Assembly: GCA_030629295.1 (NCBI GenBank)
Contig: DAOVPH010000068.1
Coordinates: 1 to 8,242, forward strand
Source of the DNA: Candidatus Latescibacterota bacterium
GTDB taxonomy: Bacteria > Latescibacterota > MVCY01
DNA: 8,242 bases
Direction: 5' to 3'
How positions within the stretch are numbered: the stretch's first letter is position 1; the number at the start of each line of letters is the position of its first letter. This document shows positions 5,346 through 8,242 of this stretch, piece after piece. The translations under genes were made by a program, and so were the position numbers. Below the pieces are notes generated by a model that searched no databases, was not told the DNA's origin, and worked only from the letters and a program-made list of their open reading frames with translations.

Positions 5346-7877
5346 TTATTTTTGAAACACCATATTAGCTCTGGATACCATAGAGATAGTCTGGTTGGGA
5401 CATCGTTCCACACAGAGTCCACAGCCGTCGCATTTATCACTGTTAATTTGGTATTTATCCCCTACTTGTTCTACTGCGAAGTAGATGCAGATGTCACGGC
5501 AGAGGTCGCAGCCTACTCCACAGCCGCAGGCCAGACATCTTTTTGCCTCGGCTATGGCCTGGTCTTCGTTTAATACCCGAGGGACAGCTTTGGATTCCCT
5601 CTCTATTTGAGCATCGGAATTCCGCTGCCACACCACCCATCTGTCCACTACCCTCATCGGAGGCTCCGGCTGGAGGAAGGCTTCAGTTTGGCCTTTTAAA
5701 TATCTGTCTATGGCTACGGCTGCCCTTCTGCCGCTGGCTATGGCCTCAGCCACGGTAGCAGGCCCCAAGACAGCATCGCCGCCGGCAAAAACCCCTTCCC
5801 TGCTGGTGCATCCCCTCGTATCCATTTTGATGGTACCCTGAGTAGTAATCTCTAATGAATCCATCATCAGATCGACTGACTGTCCTAAGGCGAGAATGAC
5901 TGTGTCTGCCGCCAAATGGAACTCGGTCCCCTCCACCATCTGGGGACGGCGGCGACCGCTCTGGTCAGAGGAACCCAAATACAGATTGGTACACCTCAAG
6001 CCGACTACCTTATCCCCTTTGGTGACAATCTCCTTTGGCGCAACTAAGAAGAGGATTCTGACTCCCTCTGCTTCTGCTTCCTCGACTTCTCTGGAATCAG
6101 CCGGCATCTCATCCTTAGTGCGCCGATAGGCCAGGAAGACTTCTTTGGCACCCAACCTGATTGCTGCCCTGGCTGCATCTACGGCGGTGTTACCGCCGCC
6201 CACTGCCACTACCCTCTCCCCTACTCTAATGGTCTCTCCCAGATTGAGTCTACGCAGAAAATCCAGGCCATAACTCACTCCCTGAGCATCTTCCCCCGAC
6301 ACTCCTAAACGTTGGCTGCTCAATGCCCCTATCCCTAAGAAGACTGCATCGTAATTCGTGAGGTTATCCAAAGAGTTAATAGGTGTGTTTAACTTGATCC
6401 CCACACCCATTTCCTCTATTTCGGCAATCTCCTGGCGGACAAGCTCTCTGGGGAGCCGGAATTCAGGAATACCCAACGAGAGCATCCCTCCAGCCACAGG
6501 TTGAGCCTCAAAGATGATCACCTGGTGGCCTGCCCGGGCCAAATCGAAGGCGGCAGTGAGTCCAGCCGGACCTGAGCCAACCACCGCTACCTTCTTGCCC
6601 GACATCTCAGCAGCCTTTAGATACTCGAAGGTAAGTCCCCTGTTCTTTCCCCAGTTGAGGATAAACCTTTTGAGAGCCATAATTGAGACTGTTCTATCTA
6701 ACAGGGTATGGGTGCATTCCTGTTCACAGAATCCGGGACAGATCAAACTGCAGATCCACTGCAGGGGACCTTTCGACTTAAGCTGTCGCCACGCCTGTTC
6801 AAGCTCTCCCTCGGCTATCCGGCGGACGAACGCCTGGACCGGTACAGCCACAGGACAAGCCACCTGACAAGGGGCAGTGGGCTCCGAATCTATTCTAACC
6901 TCCAATGTATGCTCCCGACGTATTTCTTCAGTAGTGAGGATACGGCTGCACACCTTGCCCCGGAACTCATCCAAACTCTGGTAACCTCTCTGACTCATAT
7001 AATCTTCCAACCCTCGACAGAGCTCCTCGATAACTTTATATCCATTTAGTATCACTGCGGTGCAGACCTGAACCACCGTTGCCCCTCCCAACAGGTATTT
7101 GACCACATCCTCCCAGCTGGTCACCCCACCGGAGGCGGCGATATCCATTTGTACCTGAGGACGAATAGCGCTTATCCATCTAAGGGAATATTGGATGGCC
7201 CAGGGTCCTCCGTGTCCGGCATAGCCCCCGGGCATGGTGGGCAACTGGTTTTCGATGTCTATATCCAACGCGGTCATCCGATTGAAGATGGTCACTCCAT
7301 TTGCCCCGATCTCCTCTAACCGCTTGGCGATGTGCAACGGATTTGTCAGCATCGAACTAAGCTTGGGGATAATCGGAAGAGAGACGTTTTTCCTGACCAA
7401 TTGAACTACCTGGTAGATGCGATTCTCCACATCCTCGCCCCCGAAGGTGACAGAGCTGTGAGGGCAGGAGACATTGAGTTCCAAGGCATCGGCACCTGCC
7501 TCTTCCATCATCTTAGCGTAATTTACCCATCCTTGGTCGGTAACACAATTGATGCTGGGAATAATTTTAATCTCCAGTTCTGCCTTTGCCTTAGCCACCT
7601 CTTCGGCATAACGCTGCGGGTCCCACTCTGAGGCCTGCTCATAGGACATAAAGGTGAATGTCTTCTCCTTGCCCAGATTATGCTTCAGAATGCGAAACCG
7701 AGGCGTGGGGGCTATTCTGCATATCTCTTTTTCAAACAAAGACTTCATCACTACAGCACCGGCACCATACTCCTGAGCCTTCTGCATCCTCTCCACCGTC
7801 TCAGTGATTCCAGCAGAAGCAACAACTATTGGCGATCTTAGATCTAATCCCACATATTTAGTCTCTAAACGACTCAT
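5346..7877 (-). CDS. Permuted dihydropyrimidine dehydrogenase-like FMN/FAD/Fe-S oxidoreductase (PreA-PreT-ferredoxin fusion)
   Basis: An 843-residue fusion. Residues 1-315 are a DHODH/PreA-type FMN barrel: Lys45 (VMKSLF), ELNVSCPH (133-140) with the catalytic-type Cys138, PKLS (171-174), IFNR (197-200), AASGG (247-251) and VQVCTAV (269-275). Residues 330-415 are the GltD/PreT iron-sulfur domain with Cys337, Cys341, Cys376, Cys380, Cys384 and Cys388. Residues 428-728 are the FAD/NADPH module: VGSGPAGL (433-440), VGGGNTAVDAAR (559-570), YRR (584-586, favouring NADPH) and VFAGGDAVLGPATVAEAI (696-713). The C-terminus is ferredoxin-like, with CLACGCGVGCDLCRDIC (781-797) and CDGCGLCVERCP (816-827). 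Inferred role: cytoplasmic NAD(P)H-linked reduction or oxidation of a cyclic or unsaturated substrate via FAD, clusters and FMN; the substrate is unknown. AAGGAGG lies 4 bases before the ATG. A transporter precedes it and glycerate kinase follows on the same strand. Confidence 0.93.
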   Translation of the reverse strand: MSRLETKYVGLDLRSPIVVASAGITETVERMQKAQEYGAGAVVMKSLFEKEICRIAPTPRFRILKHNLGKEKTFTFMSYEQASEWDPQRYAEEVAKAKAELEIKIIPSINCVTDQGWVNYAKMMEEAGADALELNVSCPHSSVTFGGEDVENRIYQVVQLVRKNVSLPIIPKLSSMLTNPLHIAKRLEEIGANGVTIFNRMTALDIDIENQLPTMPGGYAGHGGPWAIQYSLRWISAIRPQVQMDIAASGGVTSWEDVVKYLLGGATVVQVCTAVILNGYKVIEELCRGLEDYMSQRGYQSLDEFRGKVCSRILTTEEIRREHTLEVRIDSEPTAPCQVACPVAVPVQAFVRRIAEGELEQAWRQLKSKGPLQWICSLICPGFCEQECTHTLLDRTVSIMALKRFILNWGKNRGLTFEYLKAAEMSGKKVAVVGSGPAGLTAAFDLARAGHQVIIFEAQPVAGGMLSLGIPEFRLPRELVRQEIAEIEEMGVGIKLNTPINSLDNLTNYDAVFLGIGALSSQRLGVSGEDAQGVSYGLDFLRRLNLGETIRVGERVVAVGGGNTAVDAARAAIRLGAKEVFLAYRRTKDEMPADSREVEEAEAEGVRILFLVAPKEIVTKGDKVVGLRCTNLYLGSSDQSGRRRPQMVEGTEFHLAADTVILALGQSVDLMMDSLEITTQGTIKMDTRGCTSREGVFAGGDAVLGPATVAEAIASGRRAAVAIDRYLKGQTEAFLQPEPPMRVVDRWVVWQRNSDAQIERESKAVPRVLNEDQAIAEAKRCLACGCGVGCDLCRDICIYFAVEQVGDKYQINSDKCDGCGLCVERCPNQTISMVSRANMVFQK

Positions 7878-7895
7878 TTTTCCTCCTTCAACTGC

Positions 7896-7925
7896 AAAAT
7901 AGAATATCTTTCAGGATTACTTCAA
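7896..7925 (-). promoter_or_regulatory. Possible promoter for the fused oxidoreductase, with shared CCTGAAAGATAT word
   Basis: Minus strand: TTGAAG (7925-7920), an 18-base spacer and TATTTT (7901-7896). The spacer holds CCTGAAAGATAT (7915-7904), the same 12 bases found in the epimerase promoter, and in both cases its first base is 14 bases upstream of the -10 box. Transcription would start near 7889, only about 12 bases before the ATG and just ahead of the AAGGAGG site, so the leader would be unusually short. The -35 box overlaps the stop codon of the transporter gene. Confidence 0.35.
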
Positions 7926-8242
7926 TTTTTGATCTCGTATATTTCTTTTTCCTCTCCCTGAGCAAATTGTCTCATAGCTATGAAACTGGAAAATATCAAT
8001 ACAAAACCGATTAGAAAGGCAGCCCTTATCCCCAGCAAATGCATTAGTCCTACCCCTACAAAGGGAGCAACGATTCCTCTCAAGCCCATCAGCGTATAAT
8101 CAACACCCCAGTAGTCCGCAACCTGTTCGTGTCTGGCAATTCTGGTTATGTAATTCACCCTGGCCAATTGGGTACCACCTGAACTCAGGCCCGAGAAAAT
8201 GGTGGCTATAGCAGCAAACCAGATGTTGGAAGCAAAAAAGTA
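7922..8242 (-). CDS. Major facilitator superfamily (MFS) transporter, C-terminal part
   Basis: The reading frame is open from the right edge of the window to a TGA at 7922, giving 106 residues of the C-terminus; the start is outside. An internal TTG at 8167 is only an apparent start, since the frame continues upstream without a stop (YFFASNIWFAAIATIFSGLS...). About three membrane segments are visible: one at the edge (residues 1-20 of the fragment), one near LMGLRGIVAPFVGVGLMHLLG and one at IRAAFLIGFVLIFSSFIAM. Between the first two, the stretch QLARVNYITRIARHEQVADYWGVDYTLMGL resembles the cytoplasmic-loop pattern before the last helices of MFS carriers in the PxRxxY/GLxxTLxGL style. A charged tail (EEKEIYEIKN) follows. 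The substrate cannot be read from this part. The gene ends 44 bases before the fused oxidoreductase, so it may supply that enzyme's substrate or belong to the same transcript. Confidence 0.8.
   Translation of the reverse strand, partial: YFFASNIWFAAIATIFSGLSSGGTQLARVNYITRIARHEQVADYWGVDYTLMGLRGIVAPFVGVGLMHLLGIRAAFLIGFVLIFSSFIAMRQFAQGEEKEIYEIKN

Noticed and set aside
5543..7631. Several plus-strand frames of 71-117 residues opposite the fused oxidoreductase
   Set aside because: The minus-strand frame carries continuous conserved domains over the whole stretch; the opposite frames are shadows of it.
7245..7877. First reading that the FMN barrel had lost its catalytic cysteine
   Set aside because: The catalytic cysteine of DPD and class 1 DHODHs is the one in the NxSCP motif, which is present here as Cys138; only substrate-contact positions and the following loop differ.

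Overview
The window is bacterial: compact genes, Shine-Dalgarno sites and sigma-70-like promoters, with a G+C content near one half by eye. The lineage cannot be fixed. The DUF4837-like lipoprotein, the fused flavo-iron-sulfur reductase (a kind common in anaerobes) and a CATTGCGAG-type interspersed repeat fit an uncultured, probably anaerobic member of the FCB group or a nearby candidate phylum. That placement is inference.

Layout. Positions 1-1657 (minus) hold cinA followed by the start of a GHMP sugar kinase that runs off the left edge; stop and start overlap as ATGA. Positions 1658-1899 are a divergent control region with a promoter for each side, a dyad midway between them, and an inverted repeat around the -10 box of the rightward promoter. 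Positions 1900-3859 (plus) hold a UDP-sugar 4-epimerase-type SDR and, overlapping it by 14 bases, a DUF4837-like lipoprotein. This unit meets a leftward glycerate 2-kinase (3864-5192) tail to tail with only 4 bases between. Upstream of the kinase lies a 110-bp inverted-repeat element (5222-5331). Then come an 843-residue fusion enzyme (5346-7877, minus) and the C-terminal end of an MFS transporter (7922-8242, minus).

Function. The left half looks like nucleotide and sugar-nucleotide metabolism: CinA, a glucuronokinase-like sugar kinase and a UDP-sugar epimerase, plus an envelope lipoprotein. The right half looks like a leftward catabolic or redox unit: transporter, flavoenzyme, glycerate kinase. 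The most striking gene is the fusion. It has the parts of dihydropyrimidine dehydrogenase (FMN barrel, GltD-like FAD/NADPH module, ferredoxin) in permuted order, with the catalytic cysteine kept but substrate-contact residues changed. A 12-base word, CCTGAAAGATAT, occurs at the same place inside the putative promoters of the epimerase and of this fusion gene, and may mark shared regulation.
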